NCBI GenBank assembly: GCA_000151295.1
Contig: GG745347.1
Span: forward strand, 226,075-290,074
Direction: 5' to 3'
From: Allomyces macrogynus ATCC 38327
Lineage: Eukaryota > Blastocladiomycota > Blastocladiomycetes > Blastocladiales > Blastocladiaceae
DNA: 64,000 bases
Shown here: one piece after another, positions 53,980-64,000 of the stretch
Layout of the letters: every line of letters starts with the position of its first letter
Numbering within the stretch: the first letter of the stretch is position 1
Program-made: the position numbers and the translations under genes
The notes under the pieces: generated by a model
Told to the model about the DNA's origin: nothing
Seen by the model: the letters and a program-made list of their open reading frames with translations, nothing else
Databases searched by the model: none

Positions 53980-56594
53980 ATGACATCGTACCTGATCAAC
54001 CGGTGGACCCGCGTCGCGGATGCAGCCAAGGTGCTCGAGAAAGCAGCCATGGTTCGTGCGCGCTCATCCAATGATGCACGATGATGACCGACTCCGTGAT
54101 GCGCTTCTGACGCGAGACGACTATCACCAGTCCACGTCCGAGACGCTCGCGCACGCCGTCGACTACCTCGACGACGCACTCCACTCATCCGCGGCCGCGA
54201 CCAAGACGCAAGACGCGTACCGCGGTCCCGTGTTACTGGACGACGAGGACGTGCAACTCGCCGCCGAGTTTGGCGTCCCCATCCCGCCGTCACCGGCCAC
54301 CTCGGCCGAAGTCAAGGCACTCGCGACGCGACTCGGCGCGCTGATGCGAGACATGGCCAATGCCGTCGTGAGCGACGTGAACGCGCTCGACAAGGCGCTG
54401 CATAAGTTTCTGGTCGAGACGACCACGTACATCGACGCCTACAAGGAGCGCGTGCAGGACCTGGCGAACAATGGGGCCGGAGTCGCCGTCACGGCGTCGG
54501 GGCTGCCGGACTGCGCGGTAGTGGTCGCGGGCGACTGCGAACAAATGATCGGAGCGACGGCGGGTACGTTTGAAATGAAATGAAGGGCACCACTGGTGCC
54601 GTCGCGCGACGCGCGTTGTTCCAGAAAATGATGGCATGCTCCTGACACGTTTTCGATTTCATTTCGTTCCAGACCTGGCCATCGAGTTCAAGCACAAGCT
54701 CGAGGACACGGCGCACGCGCTCGGCGACTTACCCGTGCATAATCACCACCACCAGACCTCGCGCCGACCCGCGTCCGCCATCGAAGCCGCATCCCCCTCA
54801 GGTACTCCCCCACCGTCGCGCGCGTCGATCATCCGCGCGCGCCGGATGTCGAGTTTCAAGGGCCCCGCGCCGACACCCGGGCAAGACCCGCTGCTCGGCG
54901 GGCTCATTTACCTCCAAACGCAGCTTCACGGCGCGCTCGATGGGATCGCCGCGATCATTGAGACCACGCTCAAGTACCATATCCCCGGGTCCGGGTCGTG
55001 GAACCGGCGGTGGTCGCTCCCGGTCGTGTCGGAAACGGCGACCTCGTCGTCGCCACCGCCGGCGTCACCGAGTATCGCGCGCAGGTTCTCGCTGTCGCTG
55101 CCACCCACGGTCCGCGGCGCCCTCGCACGCCGGCGGTCGTCCAAGATCGACTTGTCGCGCACGTCGTCGCTCGTATCGATCCCGGACGAATCGGCCGCCG
55201 CTTCATCGCCGTCGACGGCGCTGATCAAAGCCGAAGACGCGGGCCGGCGCGACTCGACCGCGTCCACGACGTCGCAGGGCCACCGGCGCCGGCGGCGGTC
55301 GTCGATGCCGCTCACGCCGCTTATGTCAATGCAGACGTTTGTCGAGACGCTCGTCTCAACGTCGGCGCTCTGGTGGCGGCAGCCAGATCGCGGGTTGGCG
55401 GCCACCGCAGAGATTTTGAAGTTGCCTGCGGCCGCGGCCGCGACGGCGGTTTCCGGTGCGGCTGCTGTCGCCGCACGGGCGACGGCGGGGGCCGCGAATG
55501 CGGCGGTCAAGGCGACCGCGGGTGCAGCGGATGCGATGGCCAAGGCGACAGCAGACGCGGCGGATGCCGCGGCCAAGGCGAGAGCAGACGCTGCGGAAGC
55601 GGCCGCCAAGGCGCGAGCTCGAGCCGTCGACGCAGCCGCGGAGGCGAAAGCGGACGCTGCCGATGCGGTGGCCAAGGCGAAAGCCGGCGCCGTGGACGCT
55701 GCCACCAAGGCAAAATTGAGCGCGGCTAATGTGGCCGCAAAGGCGACCGCGGGTGCAACTGCCGCAGTCGCAAAAGCGACGTCTGGCGCTGCTTCGACGG
55801 CGGCCAAGGTCACCGCCGGTGCTGCTTCCAAGGCCGCGGCGACGGTCGCGCGCGCTGCGTCGGTCGCCTCTTCGGTTACCGCTGGCGCGGCTGCGACGGC
55901 CGAGGCCGCAGTTGCCGCTCTGGCGCCGCCGGTTTCGGTCAAAAACGTTGAGGCCGTGGTTTTTGTCATTGAGCCGGTCAAGGACGAGCATGTCCAGCCG
56001 CGCGAGACGGGGAGTGTCGAGCCGCGCGAGACGGGGAGTGTCGAGCCGCGCGAGACGGGGAGTGTCGAGCCGCGCGAGACGGGGAGTGTCGAGCCGCGCG
56101 AGACGGGGAGTGTCGAGCCGCGCGAGACGGGGAGTGTCGAGCCGGTCCAGGTGGAGTGTGCCGCCGAGCCGGTCACGGAGGTGCATGCCGAGCTGGTCGT
56201 GGTGGAGAGTGTCGAGCCGGTCAAGGTCGAGAGTGTCGAGCCGGCCCAGGTGGAGAGTGCGGGGCCGGTCGGGGCGGAGAGTGTTGGGTCGGTCGAGGTG
56301 GAGAGCATCAAGTCCTTCGTGGTAGAGAGCGCTGAGCCGATCGAGGTGGAGAGCGCCGAGCCGGTCGTGGCGGAGCGGGCGGAGCGGGTCGAGCCGATCG
56401 AGGAGGAGCATGTCGCGCCGGTCCAGGTCGAACAAGCTGCGCCGGTCCAGGTGGAGGAGAATGTCGACCCCACGCCCGCTCCCGCACCTGCGCCGTCATC
56501 TGCAGCGACCGCCCCAATGGCCGCCGTCGACGCGATTCCGCCTGCAGTCAGGTCGCTCGTGCTCGGCGCCGTCGAGTCGGGCCAGTCTCTGTGA
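53980..56594 (+). CDS. Protein with LEA/perilipin-like 11-mer helical repeats and VEPRETGS array
   Basis: Three exons, 53980-54051, 54131-54563 and 54673-56594; 808 residues. Residues 1-~200 are helical (SETLAHAVDYLDDALHSSAA, LMRDMANAVVSDVNALDKAL). A Pro/Ser linker follows, then a segment near residues 240-270 (GGLIYLQTQLHGALDGIAAI) that looks like an amphipathic membrane-contact helix, then Ser/Arg-rich sequence. About residues 430-560 are eleven or more 11-residue units of form (A/V)-A-x-K-A-x-A-x-A-A-(D/S), for example AMAKATADAAD and AAAKARADAAE. Next come six VEPRETGS-type octapeptides and degenerate VEPxxVES repeats to the C-terminus. The 11-mer period is that of group 3 LEA proteins, perilipins and synuclein, which fold into amphipathic helices on membranes or on drying. 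Function here is unknown. Confidence 0.7.
55490..55880 (+). repeat. Coding 33-bp repeats (11-residue helical units)
   Basis: About eleven to twelve diverged 33-bp units, approximate limits. Lys or Arg recurs at one position and Ala dominates the others; the units have drifted at DNA level, unlike the neighbouring 24-bp array. Confidence 0.8.
55992..56135 (+). repeat. Coding 24-bp tandem repeat, six units
   Basis: Six in-frame units encoding VQPRETGS once and VEPRETGS five times, nearly identical in DNA, so recently expanded or homogenised. Confidence 0.95.
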
Positions 56595-56940
56595 CTCTTT
56601 GTTCCATTTTCCGTGCCAGTCTGTACATATTTCGTGCTCGGATGGGTTGTCGAGGGGGTTGAAGCGCTGTTCTCTTGACATGATATGATCGGTTTTCTGT
56701 GGCAGCCGTGTTGTTCTTCGCGACACGTGACCGCGAACTGGCCACCACCACGACTCGCACCAACTCCGCCGCGCTCGCGCCGCGACACGCCCCGCTGCGC
56801 AAGCCAACGACACGACACACAGCAACTTGGCGCAAATCAAGCGCAAAGACGTGAACCCCACGCTCAACCAGCCCCCACGACCCGAGTCCGCAGCCCCAGC
56901 TCGCGTTCCGCCTCGACGCGAACCCATTCAACGAGCCACC
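56595..56940. other. Intergenic, alpha-SNAP upstream region
   Basis: No gene seen. The alpha-SNAP frame stays open back to an ATG at 56827, but those 38 residues are not SNAP-like. Confidence 0.5.
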
Positions 56941-58075
56941 ATGTCGTCCGACGCCGAGCACCTGATGGCGCAAGCCGAAAAGAAACTGAATGCCGGGTTC
57001 CTATCGAGCCTGTTCAGCTCGTCGAACCGGTACGAGGACGCCGAGGAGCTCTACACCAAGGCCGCCAACCAGTTCAAGCTGGCCAAGAAGTGTACGACCC
57101 GCCCGGTCGCCCGGATGGAAGCGAGCGATAGTTGATGCGGCTTGGTTGTCGCGATATAGGGAAGGAGGCCGGCGACGCCTTTTCCAAGGCGGCCGACATG
57201 CAGATCCGGCTCGGCGAGCGCGACGAGGCGGCGACGCGGTTTGTCGACGCGTCGAATGCCTACAAGAAGGTTAGCCCGCAAGGTATGTCATTCCTCGCGA
57301 TGCATCTGGGCAGTCCTCGTATCGTGGATCTGACACCATGGTGGGCAACGTTTAGATGCCGTCGATTCGCTCAAGCAGGCGATCGACATCTTGACGGAGC
57401 GCGGCCGGTTCCAAATGGCGGCCAAGCACCAGAAGACGGTGGCCGAGATTTACGAGACCGATTTGGTCAACTTGGAAAAGGCCATGACCGCGTACGAGAC
57501 GGCGGCTGAATGGTTCCAGGGCGAGGACGCGTCGGCGTACGTTTTTGCGCAAACAGCGCGCCTGTCGTGCCGCGCGTTCTCACTTCCTCTTGTTTCCGTC
57601 ATCTAGATTGGCCAACAACTGCCTGACCAAGGTCGCGCACTTGGCCGCGCAGCTCGAGCAGTACCAGCGCGCGATCGAGCTGTTTGAGCGGATCGCCGCG
57701 AGCAGTCTGGAAAACTCGCTGACCAAGTGGGGCGTGCGCGATATCTTGCTCAAGGCCGGCCTGTGCCACTTGGCGTCGGGCGTACGTATTTTGCTCGCGT
57801 CCTGCCCCGCCCACCGTCACTGATCCTTGACGTGCCGCATCTAGGATCTCGTTGGCGCGCAGCGTGCGGCCGAGCGGTACTGCGACATGGACGTGACGTT
57901 TGCCGCGACGCGCGAGTGCGGTCTCTACAAGAGTTTGCTCGAGGCGCTCGAGCAGGGGGACCCGGACGTGTTCACGGGCTACGTCGCCGAGTACGACAAG
58001 ATGACCAAGCTCGACGATTGGAAGACGACGTTGTTGCTGCGCATCAAGAAGAGTATGGACCAGTCGTTCACCTAA
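56941..58075 (+). CDS. SEC17: Alpha-SNAP (Sec17)
   Basis: Five exons, 56941-57091, 57160-57282, 57356-57536, 57607-57781 and 57845-58075; introns 63-73 bp; 286 residues (yeast Sec17 is 292). It binds SNARE complexes and recruits the NSF/Sec18 ATPase to disassemble them after membrane fusion. Spliced sequence follows the family closely: MAQAEKKLNAGFLSSLFSSS (membrane-contact loop), NQFKLAKKWKEAGDAFSKAA across the first junction, NAYKKVSPQDAVDSLKQAID across the second, LANNCLTKVAHLAAQLEQY, and HLASGDLVGAQRAAERY across the last. The C-terminal LLLRIKKSMDQS is shorter than animal SNAP, which ends with an acidic Leu-rich tail. The ATG at 56941 begins MSSDAEHLM, as expected for the family. Confidence 0.95.
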
Positions 58076-58291
58076 ACGGCACCTGGAGGGAGGAACGCTC
58101 GCGATGGACGGTTTGGCTGGCTGTAAATATTGGAAACATCGTTTGAACTTGCGCACGGACTGCCGAATCAGGAGGGGAAATGATCTGGACGCGCCTGTAT
58201 ATCAAAAACAACGAGAGCAAGAGAAGCGAACCAAAAACGGCGAACGAATAACTGACACACCCACTCCCGTGGACCGACCACCAAAAAGAAA

Positions 58292-59471
58292 TTACTCCTT
58301 TTTCCGCTTCTTCGACGACTTTTCGCCGTCGTTCGTCGCCTTGCTCTTCTTCTTCTTGTCCTTCTTGCCCGCCGCCTCGACCGCCGCTGGTGCCAGTGCC
58401 GCGGCCTCGACCGGCTGCTGCGCAGCGGCATCGTCTGCCGGCTCCTCCTTGGCGGCCGACTGCGACAGCTTGCGCTTGCGCTTCTTGCGGTCGGCGTCCC
58501 CACTCGCGTCGTCACCGTCAGCCTCGGCCTTCTTCGCCGACTTTTTGCTCTTCTTGGACGTTTCCGCAGATGTCGTCGTCGCCGGCTCCACGTCCATGGC
58601 CTCCTCGTCCTCGTCGTCATCGCCAAACGTGATCCGCTGACTAGTCGTCCCCGCCGCGGGCGTCGTCGGCACGGCCGTCGGCGGTGGCGGCACGTACTCG
58701 ACGCCGACAAGCGTGCCCTTCATGGAAATAAAGTCGTGCGACTTGACGACTTCGGTCACGACAAAGTCGAGCGCGTGGCCCGGTTCGAGAACGGACCCGG
58801 ACGCCGCGTGGATCCAGTTGCCGTTGATCATGGCCTTCTTGCCGCCCTTGTTGAAACGAGGTGCGCCGTCGTCCACGTCGTTTTCACCGGTCGGCGCGTA
58901 GGCAGCCGTGTCGTCAAACTGGAACGTAAACGCGCCGTCGGGTAGCTGCGCGGCCGGGATCGAGGCGTTGAAGAGGTTATAGACGAGGAGACCGATGTGC
59001 GACGGCGATTGCTTGTTGATGACGCCGGCTAATCATCGATCGTGGAGTGAGCGACCGGTCGATGTGGGGGAGGGTGGTAAGGGCGGCGGTGACCATACTC
59101 AAGCGTGCGCCGGCCGTGGGCGCAAACGCGAGCAGCTCGGCCGAGATGTGGAAGTGCATGAACGGAGAGTCGTAGAGGATCGCGGCCGTGTCCGAGAGGA
59201 ACTGCACGTTGCGGTAGGACAAGACGACGCCGCCGACTTGGTCGTTGTACCTAGCGGTACGGCCGGGTCACGAGATGAGGATCTGGTCCACAAAATGGTT
59301 GACCCTCCTTCCCTTCGCCGCCATCACTCACATTGCGCAGGCGCCAGTGTCGATGGCACGCACTTACTTGAGCAACATGCGGTTGAGGTGGTCCTCGACG
59401 CCGCGCATCGGCGCGCCGACAAATTTGGGTGCGAGGTGCACGTAGAAAGTGGCGGTCACCCTTGAAAACAT
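58292..59471 (-). CDS. RPA43: RNA polymerase I subunit RPA43 (Rpb7-like)
   Basis: Three exons, 59471-59368, 59250-59099 and 59028-58292; introns of 117 and 70 bp, the first with a perfect GTAAGT; 330 residues. A nucleolar subunit forming the Pol I stalk that docks Rrn3. Begins MFSRVTATFYVHLAPKFVGA; then GVEDHLNRMLLKYNDQVGGV across junction 1, the Rpb7-type LSDTAAILYDSPFMHFHIS, and INKQSPSHIGLLVYNLFNAS after junction 2. The OB-fold end reads GNWIHAASGSVLEPGHALDF and HDFISMKGTLVG. After about residue 210 it has an acidic patch and a long Lys-rich nucleolar-type tail (GKKDKKKKSK ... SKKRKKE). The tail and an acidic linker are usual in the family. Confidence 0.88.
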
Positions 59472-59792
59472 GGTTGCAGCGTGTCGGGTTCGGCCGTCGT
59501 GTTGCAGTTTGTGGTCTTGATGATCGTGGACGTGGCCGTGATCATACAGGGTGGTGGTGCGGGAAAGCGCGGCGGTTGTGCGGGGTGGGTCAGCTGCCCT
59601 CACGTGCGCTGTTGCTGGGTGACAGGTCCTTTTGAGCGTGGTTGTCGTGACCGCGTTGCGGCTTGCATCTTAACAGCCACTCCGTGATCAACCTCGACTG
59701 CGACGTTCCTTCTGATGATTCTTGACGCTGCAGTTTCCGGCACAAGTGCCTGCAATTCTCCAACCAATCCCTTTACCCGCTCAAGTACCGCC
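59472..59792. other. Divergent intergenic region
   Basis: Shared upstream region of RPA43 (minus) and the bitopic membrane protein (plus). No gene seen. Confidence 0.5.
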
Positions 59793-60966
59793 ATGGCCAA
59801 GCGCGCCGCCGCCAGCGCCAAGTCGAGCTCCAGACCGTCGCCAACCTGCGAGGCAGCGACAACCGATACGTCGGCAAGCCCGTCCCGCCCCGTCGATCCT
59901 CGCCCCAAGGACGCATCAAACCGTCAAGGCAGCAGCAGCAGCAGCAGAAGCAGTAGCAGTGCCGCGTCCGTCGCCCCCTCGTGGCTCGTCGCCATCATTG
60001 CCGCACTCTTCCTCGCGTCAGCGCTGCAAGTCTTCCACAACTTGAACGGCGGCGACCACGTCGCCGAGGCCGTGCAGCTCGTGCGCCGCGCAGGTACGTG
60101 ATGTTTGTCCACCCGGTTAAGACTGCACTGGGGGCTCACAGTGTCAGTCTTTGATAGCCGTATCCGATTCAACAGTGGCTAGTACGGCAGCGGGGCCGAC
60201 GGCCACGGCCACGTCGACGAACCTGGTACTGACCGACCCGATCACGGGCCAGCCCGTCATTGTCAACCCAAACGACCCGGCGCTAATCGGCAGCGGCGGC
60301 GGTACGAAGCCTACTAGCGGTAGTCCCTCCTCCCCCGCACCCACCGGCCTGTCGTCAACCTCGGGAACCGCAACCACCGGCTCGGCCACGACCATCACCA
60401 GCGGCACCGACACGAGCACCCCCACCATCGACCCCGACGGACTCGTCGTCGACCCGCGCACGCCCATGGGCTCAGCCGTCTTCCTCACGCCCTACACCTA
60501 CACGAACGTGCAGGACATGACGATCCTGTCGCTCGAAACACCGATGCAAATCAAGTGGGCCTACAAGGACGTGCTCCTCCCTCCCAAGATCATCACCATC
60601 CAGATCCTCCCGCCGCTCGCCGCCAACCAGAAAGTCATCGGGGCTGGGGTCAAGACGCCCGAACAGCGGTGGAAGAACGTCGCCGTCAATATTACCGGCT
60701 CGGCGACGGCGTTCAATTGGACGATCGACCAGCCGGCGGGGCAGCAGTATAAGTTGCGCTTGTTTGATTCGGATTTGGGACCGACGCCGGCGAATGCACC
60801 GGGGCGGCTCGGGACGTCGACGAGCTCCATGTTCGCGCTGTATCAGCCGGGCGGGCCGGTGACGCTCGTCGACGTGTTTGCCGCGGCGCACACAGGGGTG
60901 AGCGTAGCGGTCGGATGGATGGGCATCGTGGTCGTGGCCACGATCGGCGTGCAGCTGGTGCTGTGA
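59793..60966 (+). CDS. Bitopic Ser/Thr-rich membrane protein (DUF7137-like ectodomain)
   Basis: Two exons, 59793-60093 and 60158-60966, joined across a 64-bp intron; 369 residues. A basic, Ser-rich cytosolic N-terminus of about 60 residues precedes a signal-anchor span (WLVAIIAALFLASALQVF). A Thr/Ser/Pro/Gly-rich region follows, then a beta-type domain (LSLETPMQIKWAYKDVLLPP, IITIQILPP, VNITGSATAFNWTIDQPAG, YKLRLFDSDLGPTPAN, GTSTSSMFALYQPG). The end is a second hydrophobic segment (WMGIVVVATIGVQLVL) that could be a membrane span or a GPI signal. The domain resembles fungal secreted proteins of the DUF7137 type in order of motifs; this is recalled, not searched. A cell-surface or wall role is inference. 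Confidence 0.65.
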
Positions 60967-61110
60967 CGGATGGGGAAAGAGAGTGAGACTTTGGACGGCG
61001 GTCGGGGAGGAGACTTGGTGCAGGCGAGAATTGTGAATACATAGTCTTACGAATCATCATTGTATTTCCACGTTCCAAATTATGTTTCCAGAGCCGCTCC
61101 GGCGCTGTGC

Positions 61111-63312
61111 TCACATCACCACCTGGTGCTCGCCCACCTGCACGTACGACTCGACCGTGTCCGCATGGAACCACCGCCGCCTTGTCACCTGCACCTGGTC
61201 CACGGGCATCGCGCGCAGCCGGTACCCGATCTTCTCCACCACCACCCCCTCTCCAAACTCGGGCCGGACCTCGGCCATCAACGCATCCAACAACGCCTCT
61301 ACATCCGCCCTGACGCGCGCAACGTCGGGCCCCAGCGTGCCCGCGGGCAAATCAGCGAGTCGGTCCACATCGATCAGGGCCGACGCTGTTGCGAGAGAGG
61401 TGACGGGCACGCCGCGCGCACCGCCCGTGTTTGCGAGCGTGGCCGTTTGGCGGGTCCATGTCGCGGTGACGACGAGGAACAGGCGCAAGACGCAGTGCGA
61501 TTGGCAGACGGCGCACGGGACGTGATGGGTGCCGCGACACGTCGTGCAGGGCGAGTGCGAGATGGGTGGAGGGTGAGTGAGAGATGGAGAGGAGCACGTC
61601 GGGCATGCGACGTAGCCCTGTTGCGCGCAGACTACACGGCGGAGAAGAATATGTGAGCCAAGCGTTTCTCCACAAACAACTGGAAAGAAGTATGGAGAAC
61701 ACGCACCATGACACGGCATCACCACCGCCGTCCTCGGCACCTCCACGCTCACCGCGCACTCCCGCCCCTCTTCCAATCCCTCCCGCATTTTTCCACCCCC
61801 CAAATCCACATCCCACGGCCTCGGTGGCGCATCCAGCCCCGTCACCTGCGCCGCGACCGACCGCACCTCCACCTCACCACCGACCACGGGCTCCACGACC
61901 CACTGGTACGTGCGCCGCTGGTACACCACTTCCGCCTTCCCATACAACGCATACGACGCGCGCCGTTTCGCCGTGCGCCGCCCACGCACCGACACGCGCC
62001 GGCGCAGCGTCGGCGTGCGTTTCACGTCTGGTGACGCGAACGCGACGGGGCCCGTCACAGGGGTGGCGACGCGCGGAATGGCGAGAGGGGCCGTAGAGGT
62101 AGTGGGGGCGCGGTGCAGCAGGTGTGGCAGCGAGTGGCTGCGGGTTGTGCGGGACAGCAGCGACCGCGCGACGAGGTGCGCGGTGGAGACGTGCGGCGCG
62201 GATGTGCGGCGGCGGAGGTCGGCGAGGGGGATGTCTTCGTCGTCGTCGTCGTCGGTTAGGTCGTCGTTGGCCGGATAGAGCGGGAAACCGTGGTCATTAT
62301 CAGCGCTGCTCGTCATTGACACGCCGCTGTCGCTGGGCCGGCGCGTCGGCGTGAACGAGCGGGACGTGCGGGACCGCAGGCGCCGGCTTGTGCGTTTGCC
62401 GGCCGATTCAGGCGGCAGCATGGTCAGGCCCTCGTCCTCGAAGTCGTCGTCGACCCATGGGTCGATGGTGCTTGACGGAAAGAGAGCCTCGTGAACGCGC
62501 TCCTCGACCACCGGGTTGGCAGGCCCGTATGCTGGCGTTTCTGAACAGAAAGCAGACCATGACGAGAGTCAGCAGCGTGACACTGGACGGGGATCACCCG
62601 GGAGCCTGTTACGAACCATGGTCGAGGCTAGCCTCCTCGTACCCCGGAAGCCGCGGCAAAATCGCGTGAACGTCGGCTGACGACATGACGAGCAGCTCGT
62701 CGAGCGCCTTCATGAACCGGTCGAGGCGGCGCTCCGTGAGGACAGGCTCCCAACTTGCCTCCTTGACGGCACGGTCACCGTCGCAGGTTTCGCGAAACCC
62801 GTGGGTGGACGTGCTCGTAGACTCGGTGCTAGTAGACAAGTCGCTCTGCTCATCGTCCGAGTCTGAGTCAAACTGAAGAAAACCGCGACATTCAAATGAG
62901 ACTACTGCGAATCCGCCTGCGCCCAGCAAATCCACCCACAACGCACCCCAGACGACACGAGCGACTGCCGCCGTTGCCAACGAAGAGACTCAGTGGACGA
63001 TGGGATTCCTGCAGCGGACGGCAACAGGATGGAATGTGCACGGTGCCTCGCACGCGCCATGACAATCGCGTCGGCGAGACTCGACTGGGGCCGTGGCGGA
63101 ACCGAGGGACGTCGCGGGTACTGGTTGGAGAGGGCGGGCATAGGCATGGTGGCGCTTGGAGGAGGGGGTAGTGGTCGGTGCGCGAGACTCGGGGCCGAGT
63201 AGCTGCGCGAGCGGAGGATGGGGAGGTTGTCGTCGTCGTCGGCGGGCAAGGTCGCGGTGGTTGAAGCCTGAATCATCGGCATCATGGGGGGCCACGGATC
63301 GCAGGTGGCCAT
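61111..63312 (-). CDS. SSUH2-like zinc-ribbon protein
   Basis: Four exons, 63312-62947, 62872-62617, 62540-61707 and 61631-61111; introns 74-76 bp; 658 residues. The first ~400 residues are low complexity: Pro/Ser-rich, with a Ser/Asp-rich stretch after junction 1 (FDSDSDDEQSD), an Asp run coded by a GTC repeat near 62235-62255, and basic Arg/Ser segments. The C-terminal ~250 residues resemble SSUH2: KAEVVYQRRTYQWVVEPVVG, a DnaJ-type cysteine set (PCHVCAQQGYVACPTC, then SPCTTCRGTHHVPCAVC), and a following LRLFLVVTATWTRQTATLAN strand pair. The spacing and the strand after the cysteines argue for SSUH2 rather than DnaJ. Junction 3 falls between the first two CxxC cysteines. SSUH2 function is poorly known. 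Confidence 0.7.
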
Positions 63313-63618
63313 ATTGGTGCTTGTTCGATCGGGAATGTCGGTTCGAGGTCAGTTCCGCCCGGTCGGGGAGGGTGCTGCGGATATTTGAAGTCGACCACCA
63401 TCCAGAGGTTTGGAACGAACCATGTTCAAAGCCGTGAACAACTGCATCTATATTATTCGCGCGTGGGCTCATGACTGGCGACAAGGGTAGTATTGTTCGA
63501 GCAATGGGGCGTGGGGTCGAGTCCATTCCGCAGATCGGTGCGTGCTGATGCTGCCGAGGTTGAAAAGGTGGTGTTGCCAAGATCGCATCATTTCATGTTG
63601 CATGTGCCACCGAAAACC
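63313..63618. other. Divergent intergenic region
   Basis: Short space between the SSUH2-like gene (minus) and the gene starting at 63619 (plus). No gene seen. Confidence 0.5.
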
Positions 63619-64000
63619 ATGAGCATGAGCATGAGCGCGGGCGCGTGTGCGGCGGCCATGAGCGACAACGGCACGGGCGAGGCGCGGCGTGGCGGTGGTC
63701 GGTGGCCAGTGGAACTGAACGTCTCGCAGCTCTCGTCCAGTGCCGCACGCGACTTGCACGTGCCGCAACGCGTCAACGACCTGGCCAGCTCCTGCTTCGT
63801 TCTTCTCCGCGACCTGCCGTGCTGGTCGCGCTGCTCGGACCTCCAGCAACCACCACCAACCACCACCAACCATCAACTTGCTGCAAGCACCCGCGCGACC
63901 TGCACGATCACAGAAACCATGGTTCGATCCGGTCACGACGAGCTGCCGCGGCCACACGCGTCCATTGCGACTCATCTGCAAGCACCGGCTGACGCGCCGA
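63619..64000 (+). CDS. Unidentified protein, N-terminal part (cut by right edge)
   Basis: An ATG at 63619 (AAACC-ATG) opens a frame without a stop to the window end, 127 residues. It starts MSMSMSAGACAAAMSDNG, then VNDLASSCFVLLRDLPCWSR and a Gln/Pro/Thr-rich stretch. Another ATG at 63658 could be used. Codon use fits the region, but overlapping frames also exist and no family is recognised. Confidence 0.45.
   Translation, partial: MSMSMSAGACAAAMSDNGTGEARRGGGRWPVELNVSQLSSSAARDLHVPQRVNDLASSCFVLLRDLPCWSRCSDLQQPPPTTTNHQLAASTRATCTITETMVRSGHDELPRPHASIATHLQAPADAP

Overview
The window is nuclear DNA of a fungus. It is GC-rich and gene-dense, with introns of about 62-117 bp that start GTAYGT/GTGCGT and often carry a CTAAC/CTGAT-like branch point. 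Strongly GC3-biased codons create long meaningless antisense reading frames. Complete ZW10 and Sec8 genes, an SSUH2-like gene, MYND proteins and an ILEI-domain protein suggest an early-diverging zoosporic lineage; Blastocladiomycota such as Allomyces is my best guess, but this is inference. No rRNA, tRNA, CRISPR or bacterial-style operon was seen. Exon-intron models were made by eye and checked for reading phase and homology.

Layout: (1) 1-14.6 kb: an unidentified partial gene, a RING-finger gene, exocyst SEC8 (9 exons), an intronless protein with two ILEI-like domains, and COPI gamma subunit. (2) 14.6-25.9 kb: a cyclin-dependent kinase with a changed PSTAIRE helix, diphthamide synthase DPH1 with a Cys-rich tail, a single-pass membrane SH3 protein, a MYND-finger gene, about 1.9 kb of AT-richer decayed sequence with a second small MYND ORF, and mitochondrial IF3. 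(3) 26-38 kb: ZW10, a two-span membrane protein with a Pro-rich tail, a broken PIF1-type helicase, and two paralogous aldo-keto reductases flanking a frameshifted SPRY gene. (4) 38.4-48.5 kb: nucleoporin NIC96/NUP93, CDP-diacylglycerol synthase, a membrane protein whose frame is broken at dinucleotide runs, and a Ser-rich protein with a possible DUF4614-like C-terminus. (5) 49.4-56.6 kb: two highly repetitive genes, one Gln-rich (about 750 residues of Q-x-Q units) and one with LEA/perilipin-like 11-mer helical repeats plus a VEPRETGS tandem array. (6) 56.9-64 kb: alpha-SNAP, RNA polymerase I RPA43, a bitopic Ser/Thr-rich membrane protein, an SSUH2-like gene and a gene start cut by the right edge.

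Membrane-traffic genes are frequent (SEC8, COPI gamma, ZW10, alpha-SNAP), but they are dispersed and independently transcribed; fungal gene order does not imply co-regulation. The least explained material is the pair of repetitive proteins at 49.4-56.6 kb.
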